Origin: Pegea sp. RAD2-039
Lineage: Eukaryota > Chordata > Thaliacea > Salpida > Salpidae
Reading direction: 5' to 3'
DNA length: 64,000 nt
Assembly (NCBI GenBank): GCA_034620365.1
Contig: JAQGEQ010000339.1
Coordinates: forward strand, 682,001-746,000
In this document: in pieces, positions 1 through 15,100 of the stretch
Layout of the letters: every line of letters starts with the position of its first letter
Numbering within the stretch: position 1 is the first letter of the stretch
The notes under the pieces: model-generated
Databases searched by the model: none
What the model was told of the DNA's origin: nothing
What the model saw: only the letters and a program-made list of their open reading frames with translations
Translations under genes and position numbers: made by a program

Positions 1-3000
1 CTGTTTCTATGTATTTCATCCTTTTTTAAAGTTTAATTAAACCTTTTCAGAACATCATTTTGTAAAGTTATTCATGTCAAACAGTTTAAATAACAGATAC
101 AATTCAATAGAAGTAGATAAAGCAAAACAAATGATAAAGTCAGTTGTTTAAAGCAAATGCTGGAAGTTCAGAATAAGAAAGCATTTGGAAAAAATGAGTA
201 GAAATACAAAGTTTCATATGTTCCTGACATTTCACAAATTGTTTATATTATTTATTTTACTGAAGCACAATTAGGATGAAAATATCAAATAAATATTATA
301 TTTAGCTTTTCTACATCGGAGGTATATTTAATTAAAAATATTGTTTAACATAAACTTTACTTACTAAATAAAATTGAATAAAAACTTTAACAAATTTTTA
401 TTAAAATGTAATTTATGTTCAATTAACCTAAAAACAACTAAATTGTTTTCCTATAAAGACATTCTAAAACATTTTTTGTTGTATTCAAGGTTAATAATAC
501 TTTAGATATGTTTTAAGATCGAATTTTCTATAATGGTATAACTAAAATTCTTTTTAACCAAGTAAAGTCTATCTTTAAACTTTATACTTATATTTTTTTA
601 TTATTTTCGTAAGCTACTTTTAAGTAAAGTAGTTAAAATCATTGCATTGTTTTTTTTTATCTTATAAACTAACAAATCTTTTAATAACCGTAGAATTTGA
701 AAAAAACCTTCATGAGAACTAATAAAAAATAATAAAATATTTAAAAATCAGTTCCAAAAACTTAAGTTTAATGCATCAAAATTATATTACAATTTACTTT
801 AAACTCTTAAAATTGAATTTCATGAATATCTTATTCTTTAAGAGCTTGAATTATTTTACAATTTAAAAGACTGCTTTTTTATTAAAGCTGTAACTGTAAA
901 ACTAAATAGTAAGCAATCAAATTGAAAATTTAAATGGAAAAAAACATCTAAATTTTATTCTTATATATTTAAAATTTACTTTAAAATTTTTTCACTAATA
1001 TTACAATGACGGTAACATTAAAAATATTTCAAAAAAAGCTTTTTTATTTATAGACCTTTTCAATGTGGCAGTTTTTATGAGTAAAGTAATTTAAAATTTT
1101 TCTGTTTACTTTTTACTTAACTGTTTAAAGAAAAATTGAACATTTTCAGTAGAAAAAAAGTTTAAAAATCAAAATATTTCTTTACTGTCACGCAAAATAG
1201 TTTAACGTTTTAATAAATTTATGAGTATGATTGAAATATTAGTTTTAATTCGTTTGGAAAACATGTTTTCTGAGTTTATGATAAAAATATCAGCGGAAGA
1301 TAAAACAGCAATCACAAAAAATAAATTTTATAATTTAATTAAATTTTAAACATTAAGCTCAAGTTAGAAATTCTGCTTAGATTTTAATTTATAATTATTT
1401 TATATAAATTAATTAAAGTAATAAAATTATCTCATACTTAAAAAAATATTAATTTACAAAAATGTACCATGCTTTATTTACAAACTTTGAAAATCTGTTG
1501 GTAAAACTGTAATTTATCTAGTAAATATTTTTATTAACAATTTTTGATGCAAAACTTTTAAGTTTAGTGGTTTTCAATGCTTAAGCTAAAAGTAGCAGCA
1601 TCAAAACAATTTAAAGAATTTGGTTTCTAGCAGCACCAGGTACAAAAAGAAACAACAAGTTGTTAACTACTTTTAAGATAAATCTGAATTATTGCAAAAA
1701 TTTCAACAATTTGGGTTTACTCAATGTATATCATTCATCTATCATAATACTGAAAATAAAAATTTCTAATAATAGTTAATGAAAAGCATAAAATGATTGA
1801 TAATTAAATCGTCTAAATCGTTGTACAAGTGTACAACGGAATCTTATTACTATTTCATAAACATGTTACAACATATCAGACGAAATCACTAATGTTAAAG
1901 CTAAACTATTTTAATTTTAACAAGTCATCACCTTAGGTACTTTGGTTCAAGTTATTTTCCTATAATGTATGTTTTTTGTTAACCAGTGATTTTCTATTAT
2001 TTGTAATTGTTTAAAGTTATTTATAAATGTTTGGAATAAGGTAATCTTACAATTGTATTATAACAGTCATTGAAAGAACTTAAACTATTCTATAACTATA
2101 TAATTATCTTTAATAAGTTGTATAAAGGTGTTAATATTGTCACTAAGGAACCAGCTAGTTTTGACAATAATCTAATACTACATGTTTTATTAATCTTTAA
2201 TTTTTTATAAATAATTTAATATAAATTTTATTTTTAAAACAAGGGCAATCAAATTTTTATGAAGTGAAAAAGTTTTTAAATGATTTAAATATTTGAACAT
2301 TTCCATTTAGATATTTGCTTTGTATGAAGTAAGTAACTCCTCAGCAGCTTCCAATGTTAAAGCTAAATTTTGTTTGTGTTATAGTCTAGAAAACTATATA
2401 ATATTAATTTTGAATAATAATAGTGTACGGTTTCTAAAGTATCACATACACAACTTATAAAATAGGTAAACAGAATTATGTTTGCAGTACAATTTAGTCA
2501 ATTTTATCTTTCTATAAATTTAAGTGTAAAAAAGATTTTAATAAAACATTTAAAAGTATTAAAAAGCTCAAATATTAACCAAACATTTTGTAATTCCTAA
2601 TCATATAGAAAAGTAAGTTTATAAGCCCTTACTTCATACTTTGAATAATTATCAAATTCCTTTAATACAAGGTTTATGTAAGGTTATAATGATAAGTTGT
2701 TCAATCGTATAAATACTATAACAGTCGACTAATTTGATTTATTATCTCATGAAATTCAATATCGTATGAGGATTTATATCAACACAGGTTTAACTGCTTG
2801 ATATAAGTAAAACTTTATGGTTTTGCCTTGATATCAAGTGCAAATATTTGAACGTAATACTACTATAAAGTGAACGTTTCGAAGTTTCCATTTCTGAGAA
2901 GTTGTTTTCTTATTTAAACAGGCTTTGATAAATCGTTTAAAAAGATTTATTCAAAATTTAAAACATCTAAAACATAATTAAAGTTTTTTAATCAACATTT

Positions 3001-6000
3001 TTTGTTATCAGAAACCTTTAATACAATAGATATCTATTTTTTATGTTTAATTACTTTTGGTAAATTATCAAAAATGATTAAGAAACGTTAGATCAACATT
3101 TTTTTTTCTTAATTGTAAATACTTAACCATAAAAATAGAGGTGTATGTAATTTTTTAATTATTAAATGCCTCCTTTATTAAGTATACTCTAAAAGTTTTA
3201 TAATTGAAGAAATTATATTAGTATTTTATAGTTCTATTTATATACCATCGAATTTGCTGCTCATGAAATTCATTATTTAACGTACAAAGTAGAAGTTCTT
3301 ATATCTTTTTTAACACAAAATTAAAATTGATCTACTAATCTATATAAAAGCTCACTATCAATTAGCAAGCTGTACAATATTAATTATACACATTATATGG
3401 TAGTTTATTAGTTAATTATTCATTATAAATTATTCTACATATAATCTATACTTGCAATCTATTCAACTCTTGAAAGTATTTAGAAATACTAAAGAAAAAT
3501 TTATAAATTACATAAGATTTATTTTTAAGTAAATTATTATCATCAGTTTCGTTATATTTTTTAAATCAAATAAGTTTCTTATTTTAAAATTGAATTATAC
3601 AAATGTAAAGCTTAAACTGCTTATGGTATGAAGTAGCTGACATACAAAATAAGATATTTGGTTTTGATACCACAACTTCTAGCAGCACACTACAGCATTC
3701 AGTTTAGTACTTATACTAACAAGCGTGATTTTATTTTATTAACTTATTTGCATATAAACTTAATGATTCATCAAAAACTGAGTGATGTGGTTTTATAATC
3801 AGTTTCAGTTTGTATCGGTTCAGCTACAAAGCTTCTAAAATCAAAAGACTTTGTCAAATTTGCAACTATCAATAGAAATCAATTTAGCATGACTTAAATC
3901 GTTTATACAAATCTTTATAAGATCAATCCAAAACTTCGTATTTCGTCATATTTAAAAAAAATCACTCTTAGCTTGTTAAGTTAAAGCTTAGATTAAAATT
4001 CTTTTTTTTAAAGTGATCTGCAAAGACTTTCTACAACACATCTGCATCAGATTATCTTTTCATCTTAATACATTGCTCGAATTTTAACACTTTTTTAAAT
4101 AGTTGAAAAAGTTTTTAATATCTTGAATCAAAATAACAGCAAAGTAAACACCACAAGATGACAGAGAGCCGTTCAGTTTTAACCGAGCCTCAGTAAAATT
4201 AACAAACTAAATAGCAAATAAGTTTGTGTGAAAAGTAAAATAAATTTTAGATGTAAATGTTTAAACTTGTATGAAACTAATATCTGACAAATTGCTCTTT
4301 AATAGAAAAATTATGAGGTATTAAAAACGACTTCGAGTCAGTTTTGACATAATCTTTTTGCATAATTATGAATCGGTATTTCTAGTGTTTTTAAAGTCAT
4401 CAAATAAATGCTGAAAGCAAACGGAACATCTAAGCTTGCCAGCATATGTTTAACGTTATTCATTCAGTGGTCAATAGTGCAATTAAGAAACTTTCTTCAG
4501 TATTTTTACGATGAAAAACACGTTAAATGCTTTTCAAGTCTAAAAATAGAAACTGGTGTAGAAATATGTAGCAACTGGTCTTTTTCATCCATTAAATTTA
4601 TTTTTAGTTTAACTTAAATGTGACAATTGAATAACAAATCTATTAACAAGACTTTAATTGAAAACTAATATAGTAACTAGATTGAACCAATCAAATAGTT
4701 ATGATTTTGTGCGTCGATAAAATTACTATGATTGATAAACAAATTAATTCTATTGGCTCACAATGGTTTGCTTTCATTTAATTTTTCACTTTATCATCCA
4801 GTAGTCAAAGTAATGATAATTTTTAATCAAGATAAGAACTAGGAAAAGATAATGAATTCTTTCAAGATATCTTTCTTATCCTACTTCTATTGAAAAACAA
4901 ACTAAAAATTGTTTGTTTTGCTAGCACTTAATAATTTCTGTTGTTTCTCATTAGCTAGACCAAAATTAATTAAAGTCTGCAACGAAATCTGTTCTTCAAA
5001 GTAATAATCTATGTAATCTACAACAAAATTAATTTTCTACAAATGTGAAACTAACAACCTTTTTGAAAATTATAAATGACTACAATTGTTTAAAAAACTT
5101 TTTGAAGGCTTCAAAAACCCATTTATTAATCTTGAAATTAATTAACTAAAAGAATTTTTTTAATTTGGTTTTCAACTATTTAAGTGACTTTGAAGTGTTC
5201 ATAATGATTTTAGCTGTAAGGTGTTTCCATGAAAATAATAGCTTTATTATTGGTGGTAACAATCAAGATAGTTTATGTAAATAACTATCTCTTAGATGAT
5301 TTATTTTAAATTTTAAAACCAGTAAGTTAAAACTCTTCTTATGAAAAAAAACCAAAATATTTAGAAGATTCTTATTTTTATTTTTGAGAAAAACGCCTTT
5401 TACACATATTCATTGATATAAAAACCTTTATATACTATATCTGATCACGTCATATTCAACTAGTATTTGAAGAAAACAGGTAAGATCATATCATAATGTT
5501 TTCACCTTAAAATTGGCTGTAAATAAAGTAATTTGAGCTGAAGCATTAAAATAGATTAATTGAAAAGAAGATTATATGATATAAGAAGCAGTTTTTAGAA
5601 TGAATTTTAATTGAAGGATCAAAATTTGAATAAGACATTTAAATGATTTATACTCAACAGCCTATTGTCCCTACTAAACCACGTTCTTAGTACCTAAGAG
5701 GCTATCTTGCTTAATCTTAGTAGAATAATCAATCTTAAAGCTTATGGCATTTATAGAGTTTTTTATCAGATGGATTTGAATTGAAATGAATAAATAAAAA
5801 CTTTTTTCTTAATCTTTTTATTTGTTATTCAAACCTTTTCTTATATTTTTTTATGGAATTTTGATTTTAAAAACTTTCTGGTGTCAGTTATTTTTGGGTT
5901 TTTTTTGTACATAAACACACAGACAATACGGCCAAATTGATTTATGACGTTTTATTTCATATTTCATTTTACTGACGTCGATATCGAAACACAAAAATGC

Positions 6001-9000
6001 AGCGATAATAATTGAATAATTTCTTTATTTGGTGAAAACACAATTTTGTGATAAATAAAACGGTATCAAAGTTGCTTGAAAAAACTCAAAAACGTTGTAC
6101 ATAACGGTTTTTGTTTATTCATAATTTATTCTTCTAGTATACAAAATGTTATGCATATCAGGAAATTATTGACCCCTACAATTTCCTAGACTAACATTAA
6201 ATTTCAAATTAAAGTTGAAATGTAAACCTTACTTCGTAATGCTTCAATAATTGTTCAATATATTTGTGTATCAGACGAATAACAGATTGGTAAGCATTCG
6301 TTATATTTACAATTTTACAAAACTATAAACGCCATCATGTATTTAAGAGACTGTTGTATTTTTTTATACCTCTAAAGTAGTGTGGGTAAAGCTGTATAAA
6401 TCAAGAAACTGAACTATTTAATTACTTTTTAAGAGTTTTTATATAAAATTGACTTGCAAAATAAATTGACTGATTAAATTTAAAAATAGTTTGATAATTT
6501 AGTATAAGACTTCGTTTACTTTTCAGTATATATATTTTTAAAATTACATTAACTACTTTTTGCAAAAAACGGATTTAAAACTATTTTTAAAATTGCTTTT
6601 TTATATATATAATTAACATTATTATAAAATTATTGCTAAAATAAAACGGTTTGTCTTACTGACAAATGTCTTCATATATTGATACTTTTATTCAAACTTT
6701 TTTTGAAAAGTTTTTTTCCGCTAAACGACGCCAACAAGCTATTAGCTAATTAACTATTCTTAGTAAATCTAAATTTACTTTTGGAAAAAGATATTACTTT
6801 TAAAAATGTGAACTTACCTGACCCAAGTGTAAATAATGAAAAACAATTTCAAAAGACTTTTGCAAAGTAAAATTAAAAGTAAAAAATTAAAAAAAATTTC
6901 ATGTATTGTTTTAACATATAAAAATGATTTTTGTTTGCTCATTTAGTACAAAACATTAAATAGTTTTCTTTTATTTGGGACCATTGATCAACAACTTAAA
7001 TAACTGAAATAAACGCTATAGAATGTTTTTGTAGCTATTTCAGTTATTTTTGATATGTGCTTTATTGCCTACAGATTGTCTAATCCGATACAAAACTCAT
7101 AAAAATGTTCAATTTTCTAGACCACCAAGTAGGTTTCGTGAAGTTAACAACAAATTGTAGAAGTTTTTAGTAGATTTTGATTTCAGTTGATATATAAACT
7201 ATTATACTCATACAGTTGCTTCTTTGTTACAAGTTAAAATTGAATAGAAAGATATCAAAAATCGATAAATTTATATAAATGACATTTTGATAATTAACTA
7301 AGTAGATAAATTTTGAAGTATGTTAATAATGTCCTCAGAATAATTTTAAGAGTCTAGTAAGATTACTGATCAGACTACTTCTAAGACTAACTGTTTGTAA
7401 CCGTTGCTTGAAACCGCAAATAATTCACCGTTTCTACCATTTGTACATCAAATGAAGATTAACTTTCAAAAATTTCGAATTATATTTGTAAAAAAAACTG
7501 TATATTCTGTCTAGTGGTCGATAAGTTCACATTCGTTGGTTTCGGCTAAAGTGTTTCTTAAAATTGATATTTTGCTTCAACAATTGCCTTAGCTTAAGTC
7601 AAGAATAAAATTCAATTAAGTTTATAGTTATTTTTTACATCAACTTTTATAATTTGGATTGTACAAAACAATTTGTTGAAAGAATCAATTCTATGAAAAA
7701 CTATTCAAACTCAACAAAAGGGTTAATCTATCAGATTTTTTCAATCAGATTAACTAACTTAAGTTATATTTACGTCTGCAAATAGCATAAAAAGATTAAC
7801 TATATAAGTTTTATTACATTTTACAAAAGCATTTTTAGTACTTTCAGTAAATATTTACTTTAGCTTACTTGAGTTAACACATCAACAATATAAATTGACT
7901 TTATTAACGACAAATTTGAGATGTTAAAATGATTGTTAAGCACCCTAAAACTAAATTTGTATATGAAGATTAAATAGAAATTTATTAGATAAAACATTCT
8001 ACTAAATGTTTGGTTTTAACTGATTTATAATGATCTGGTAAAGTTTTGCTGTTTGTTTACTTTTGACGCATTTAAAGTTATTTGACTTTAGCTGGTGCTA
8101 TCTAAGGTGTTATTTTACTAAGTTTTTTACAAAATATGAAAATATAGATAAGGAATTTGATGGTAGATATTTTCTGTGGTTTTCGTTTTGTTATTTCAAG
8201 CATATTTCTTATCCATTTTTCGATTATACTCTCTTTCAACAAATAATTGAGTATATATGAAAAAACAGTTTAGAAGACTTTCCACTAAGTTGTTATCACT
8301 ACACAACAGAAATTTTTTCTTTATACATAAAATTGTAAGCTGAACACTAAAAGAAACTGTGAATGAAACAGAAATGAAAAAGAAAGCATTCTTTAAAAAT
8401 TGTTTTTGACCTTTTTCATTCATAAAAATTGCAAAGTTTACTTTTAGCAATACTTTAGATTGATAGAACAAAAGTATGATTTTCACTAAGCCAACACATT
8501 TTGTCTCCATAATAAACAAATGACTTCAACGACAATTTACATAAATATACAAACATTGAATGCCCAAATGTTTTTACTTCAAATACAATTTGAAATAGAC
8601 GAGATGTACTAACCTGCAACTGCTCATTGCTTTACTTATTTTAGCTACCCTCAATTAAAATCTACTTAATAAGAAAAACAGGTGGTAAGATTGAATTCAT
8701 TATTCATAAAATTATTATAAGTACTTCTATGAATTTAGTAGTAGAATTATTTTTGTTTTTTTAGCATGATTTTGTTATTAATGATCCAAACAGCTGTTGA
8801 ACGAGAAACAATGACAAAAGTTTTATAGACAAAATTATAGAAATAAATTTTACGTGAACTTAATGAGGCATAAATTTATGTTTTAAGCCTTTTGACTTAT
8901 GAAAGGTTTAAATTGTATTTCAAGTAAAACTTGAAGCCTTTTTGAAAGGATAGATTCTGTTTTAGTTGAAAATGAAGCAAATTGAATACATATTGTTGTT

Positions 9001-10300
9001 ATAAGCACAGTAAAAACTTAAAACGAAACTTGAAAAGTTTATAAAAAAAGCTGTGAAGTTATCAATAAGTCAAAGCTGCCATGGTTCAACAAACCTTACT
9101 TAAACTACTTGTAGTACTACAAAAGTTGTATTTTCAATATTTGAACGAAACTCAAGTAAATATCAATTAATGATCAAATGAAATGAAGCCATGAGTAATA
9201 TTTTATCATCTCTTTCTAACACTCAAGTTTCTATAATATCCAGAATGCATAAAAAATGCAGTTCAATAACGTAGTTTTTGGAAAATAAAAATTTATAAAT
9301 ATAGGCAAGGTAAAAATTGAATCTAAATTTCAGTTCCTTGTATCAAATAACGAAATCAAATAAACCGAAGCAAGTGGTACAAAATCAAAATTTAAAATAT
9401 CACGAAGAAAAAATTCATAAACAAAACTCCACAAGGACTTTTTTAGCCACAGCAACAAGTCACGAAACATCATGGCATATTGACCTATTGGTAACCTTAC
9501 AACCTTATGCTGGTTAACCTCTTGGCGATACGAAAGAACAAAACAAACATAAAGTGTTGAGTTTCAATCAATAAAATGGGAGAAGTTTGTAAAGAAAACG
9601 AAAAAATTGGCATTTTGTATAAAATTTGTAAAAAAATATGATGTAAAATACTCAAGTCTCAATCATTCAGATAAACAAAACTCAATTATGATTTTAGTTA
9701 AGAGAAGGCTAAATAGGTTTACCAGCTGGTTGTCTATATGTAGCAAGTTCAAAGCAGTTAGAAGTTAAGTAATGGATTTTCACAATCTGTCTAAACACAT
9801 TTTAATCTTAATTTAACTGTAACTAACTGATTGTTTTAGTAAAGATGATAATTGTGATTTGAAAAATAACTGAGTTACTTATTGCAAGTTAAATTGAAAC
9901 CATTAGTCTATAAAGTACTTTTATTTTCAGTTTTTATTTCTCTTTGCATAGTCTTAATCTCTAACCAACTATAAAAAACTTTCTTTTTATTAATTTAGTA
10001 TCATAACTGAAGATTCAATGAAAAAAAAAGTTTTGAATTTTTAAAACTTATATTTTCAAAAGTATATCTTTTTGGTCTTAAAAACTTTATATTATTTTAT
10101 TACTTAAAGTTCGTTTTTATCAGCAAAAAATAATCATTAAAATCTAAACTGTTTGGCCAACAAATTTGTCATCACAGACTAGCATCATTTCATCTCAAAT
10201 TAAAAGTCAACTTTTTCACCGTAAATGAGTTTTAAAATCTAACAAAATAAATAAAGATTGAGTTTATTATAAACAAACATTCATTTTAACTGAAATTATT
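1..10300. other. A+T-rich intergenic sequence
   Basis: No supported gene. Open frames at 4,408-4,617, 8,063-8,260, 8,196-8,519 (minus) and 9,317-9,517 have the Phe/Lys/Asn/Ile/Leu-rich makeup expected of random A+T-rich DNA. The only marked structure is the palindrome at 1,819-1,838. Confidence 0.7.
1819..1838. repeat. Near-perfect palindrome
   Basis: Arms CGTTGTACA and TGTACAACG are exact reverse complements separated by AG. Could form a hairpin or bind a dimeric factor; no neighbouring gene explains it. Confidence 0.6.
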
Positions 10301-10324
10301 GAAAACTTTTAAATTCGCCTGCCA

Positions 10325-10500
10325 CGTTATAGGGACGTCAAAGCAGTGAAAGATCTAGATGTGATTTTGGAAGAGCTTTAAATGATGACATTTAAACTGA
10401 CTTGACCGTGACAGGACTGCTGAGGCAGCCATTCTGGATTTTAATCACCAAGGTGAAGGACTGCTCAATAAATGACTCAGTAATTGAGATATGACAAGTT
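10325..10500. promoter_or_regulatory. G+C-richer intergenic patch with AP-1-like site
   Basis: Composition rises against the flanks. GGACTGCT occurs twice (10,414-10,421 and 10,458-10,465), and TGACTCA, the AP-1 consensus, lies at 10,473-10,479. A perfect TGACGTCA follows at 10,724-10,731. No long frame; candidate cis-element only. Confidence 0.25.
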
Positions 10501-12000
10501 TTATCAAAGTTGCTTTCGTTTTATAAAACCATTCAAACAAATCCTATCGTTTTTAAAAGGATTAAATGTATTTTGCTTGAAGAGGTTTGAAATTAGAAAG
10601 TTTCTTTAAACCCAAAATGTTTATGCTTTTGACTCCACGCTGTCATTGGTCAAAGAAGTTGATTTTGAGTAAATTAGATTTGGTAAAAAGCCCCAGTTTA
10701 TCTAACAAGTCATCAGAAATCGATGACGTCATAATTTATACAACCAAGTACCTTGTGATTTGTTCATTTACCTGTTTTTCACTTCGTCACTTTTAGTAAA
10801 AAGATTTTATGATTAAGTTCGAATCAATTTTACTTTTATAAAAACAATCTTGGTTGTAGAAGTCTGTTACATTTACAACTGATTTTTTTTTGCTGCTTGT
10901 GGCCATAAAATCGAATAAAGAGTTTTCTACATGACTAATTCAGGTGTGCGATGACTCTTTTAAAGTTCAATTTTTGAATTGATTAAGTGTTTTTCTGATG
11001 ATACTTGTATCTAAAATCTGTATTCAATCTTAAAACACACTTTTATATTTAATACTATAAATTAAGAATAATAAAAAGTTAACAAAGTTAGTCAACATAA
11101 ACTTCAGATATTGTTACTTTATGACTAAAAAATATAGCTTACAAGAAAGCAAACTTTTCGTTAATCAATCTCTGCACTTAATTTTTAGCTATGATCATAT
11201 ATTCATGAATAAAAAGATAAAAACAAAAATGTTATTTTACGAAATTCAACAATTTTATAAATCTGTTATAAAAACAGATAAAATGTACTTTTGTGATTGA
11301 TTATATTTTAAGCTGAAAGATTTAATTACATAGCAAGATAAACTACTTGCAGCTGTAAGAACATGCGTATAAGATGATGAAGACTTGAGTAGCTATTTAC
11401 TAAAGTTCCATCTAACCTATTCATAAAAGTTTGTTTACTTTTTTTGCACATTTTAGATTTTATTAAATTTTTGGAGTTTACAAAAATATAAGAATACTAA
11501 CCTACTTATTTGAGATTTAAATAAGGTTATCTATGTTAGAGACTTTTTAAATTATTTGACTTAATTCGCATAAAAAACAGTAGTGAAGACAAAAATATAT
11601 TCAGAGATCTTGTCGCATCTGCTTCTTGTACAGATAAATTAATTTATAAGTTAAAAATACTTTGTGGCTATTGATAAATCACTATTGTCAACTACACAAG
11701 AACAACTTTCCAGGTTTATTTTCATTTTTTACAAATTTTTACTGTTGTCATCATAAAATAACCAGCTGAATTCGGATTTTTAAAGTTCTTAAATAATCTT
11801 TCAGTTGTTTTAAAGAACACTAAACCTTAGAGCAAAGTTGAATGGAGTAAAGCACTAGAAAAATAAAAAGTGTTATTTAGTATCTACAAATTATTGATTG
11901 GCATGACAAGTTTAACTAGCCTACTGGAATACATCATTCAGAAAGGCATACTATGTGACATTGCCTATCTAACATATCAATGAGTAGACATTCATATGCG
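10501..12000. other. A+T-rich intergenic sequence
   Basis: Nothing recognisable apart from the TGACGTCA at 10,724-10,731. The open frame at 10,587-10,796 has no family resemblance. Confidence 0.65.
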
Positions 12001-12025
12001 ATGTGATGTAACCAACAGTGACATC

Positions 12026-12124
12026 ATGACGACGCTTATATGCCTCGTTGTAATCGTTTGCGAGTCGATTAAGTTCGATCGATTAGTCGTTTGTTTCCTT
12101 TATCGACAACTTTCTTGCTGTTGA
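12026..12124 (+). other. Short open frame with hydrophobic start in a G+C-richer patch
   Basis: A 32-codon ATG-to-TGA frame begins MTTLICLVVIVCES, like a small signal peptide, and ends RQLSCC. The patch 12,000-12,125 is clearly less A+T-rich than the flanks and contains repeated TCGATTA. Length is well within chance, so this is a candidate only. Confidence 0.2.
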
Positions 12125-15100
12125 AAGATTTTTAGTTATATTTAATGACTGACGTAAAAGGATTGAGTAAAAACAATGAAAATGTTGATAAGCTGGTTGA
12201 TTCTAAGAATTTGTTATCACCAGTGATTAGATATCAACAAAGCAATTTGTAGATCAGTCTTATTCAATTAACACTGGAAAGTTCATTGAACAATCACAAA
12301 GAAGAATCTTCCAGAAATTGCTACCTAAAAAAGACTAACTTTTTAAAGGATTTTTAATAAATTTGTTACTAATTTTACTGGTATATCTTAAAAATTTACT
12401 AAATACCAAAGTATGTAAACAAAATGCTGAAATTAAGTCACATTTTTATTGTATATCATTATATAGTTTTTGAATTTTCATACAACTAACTCTAAATGTA
12501 TTTTGGAGATCATGTGAAAACTGATCTCCTTTAAAAAAGCTCTGAAGAGTTTTTTAGCTCTTATCAGTTCTTCTGATGTGTATATTGTACTTATTAGGTT
12601 AGTTCAAAGAGTGATACTAGATCACACAGTCCAGAGTAAAAGATCACAAAGGATAATTACAGAGTAGACACAAAGAGGTTTTAGTTTAAAGTCATCTGAT
12701 ATATTAGCTGTCAAGGTAGTATCAGGTTTTTATGTTTAATTGAAGAAAAACGAGTATAGTGCGAATTCTAGCAGCTTTCAAACATGTAGATTACACCATC
12801 GTTAAAGAGTAGAATTAGAAAATTGTATATTTTAAAGCCATCATCAATCACTTCCTAATCCGCATTAAGATCAATTTCATCTGTTTAGCAATACACGTTT
12901 TTTTTGTGTAACTAAAAATCTGAAAATTTTAGACTTTCTTTTTAGACTGTAATTATTTCAAAGCATTCTTCTAAGAAGAATAAATTTATGGAATAATTAC
13001 AAAATTAAGTTTATAAACACAAATAACTACTTTATTTATATCTTTTTTAGCAATCTACTTCTCAATTTTTAACAGCCAATTTATCAAAAGATAAATGAAA
13101 TAAGAATTTAAATTTGAATGTGTAAGTCATAAATACCTAATCAAAATTTAATTTTAAACTTTCACGCCAATAATATTGTGACATCATTAAACTGTCGATA
13201 AGAAATCATTAAACAGACTGGGTAAAAATAAAACTATTTCCGGAAATATTTTTCCGAAAATCAGAACTATTTTTGCGAATTAACTTTTGTATATGTATAA
13301 ATTTAGCACTATATTTACGCTGTATAAATTTATCTTAATAAATTGTTTCTTCATGATAAATTGCTTGAATCAATTCGATTTGATTACATATGCTATAAAG
13401 TATTTCATTTATTCTTTAGGTTTAATCTTGATAATTTTCTTCCATATAAAGTAAAATTGCCTACTCTTTTACTAAAATCACCCTTTCAGTAAGACACCAG
13501 GAGTTGATTAAGCCATTTTAGTATTGTCACAACAAAACCACGTGATCAGTTAATCACTTTGAGGCTAAATTAGATTAATTTATAAATGTGATTGACGATG
13601 AAGTCTTCTTTTTAGTTTATTCTCATTTTAGACAGGTGTGAGACTCTTTCTTTAAACAACAACTGACTTTCTTGTATTTATATGATTGATTGGACTTCTG
13701 ATTAAGCAGAACTGAATTAAATTCATTATTATTTCAGACATCGAAAAAATTTAATGTCTTTTCTGACTGATAGAAATTAAATTCAAATTTTGTTTATTTA
13801 AAAAAATATATATTTTTCTCATAAAATTAAAGCTAAAATTTTTATAAAAAAACAAGACTTCTTTTTATTTTAAAGTGATCAAACAAACTGAGGCTGTAAT
13901 ATATTTAATAATTTATTACATTTTATTCTAATGGTAGATGTAAAACCAACGATTTTTCTATTTTATTTATGTTATACATAAGTGCATATTCCGATTTTAA
14001 ATTGTAAAAACACTTACCAAACATGCCTTTATGATTCAACTTTAAAAACGAAATGCGAAAAAATAACCAAAATATATGAAATAACAATTGAGTAAATACT
14101 TTATAAAAATCAATAAAATAACAAATATTTTGTTTTCTAATCTAGAGTTCACATAACTGCATGTTTCAGTTCATTTTCTGGTGTTTGTCATCTGTTGAAA
14201 ACCATCAAAGTTATTTTCATCAATATATTTTTTCAGTTTAGGATGGTTTAGTAACGGCTTTTCAATTGCGACTTGAAAGGTATTCAGAATTTGTAAAATG
14301 ATACTTCGATATTTGATATAAGTAAATATTTGAATTTCAGCTTATAAAGCGTAAATTTGTGAGCTCAAAAAACGTTGTTTAATCTTTAAATACGTTGTTA
14401 TTTAAATGGCAAAAAATTTAAAAGGTTATAAATTGTGAAAAACATACGTTTTGATTATAAATGCATCATTTAAGTTATAAAAATGTTTGATGAGTTTTTC
14501 AAACTTTTCTTTCATTAAACAGTTTACAGGTCACTGACTTTTAAAAGAAACAATAAAAATGTATTTTTGTTGTTTTAGGTGTCATTGATCTGTTACTATT
14601 TCTTCAGCCGAGTTATGAAAAAGAAAAGTGAGTACAATTCATTTTTGAAATTTAGTAAAGTTCATGTTAAACACTGTGACATAAATTACTTTATAGTAGA
14701 TTTTAGATAACACATATATTAAGATGTTTAACCAATCTCACATTTACTGTTCAAAAAGGTTATTTGCTGTAGCAAATGTTAACTTTTGTAAGAATATCAA
14801 TTAGCTTCTCTAGAATTTAAAGGTGATTTTAATACACAAGCAACTACTTAAACATATTTCATATAAACAACTGAAAAAAAGTTATAATTATCAAGTTATC
14901 ATTGATTAATCTTTTTAAAAAGTAGAGTAACATTAATTTCAAAACAATATTTTTTAATTATGGCTTATTACAGAAAATATTTATCATTGGATAGGAAATA
15001 ATTATACCAGAGCTAGTTTCAATGAAAACTTTCAGACAATATTTTTTGACTTTTGAACAACTGTATGAAATTGCAAAATCTGTAATTTTAATTGAATAAA

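Noticed and set aside
8196-8519. 107-codon minus-strand frame
   Set aside because: Phe/Lys/Leu/Ile-rich. With stop codons at roughly 8% of random codons here, about one such frame is expected by chance in the window.
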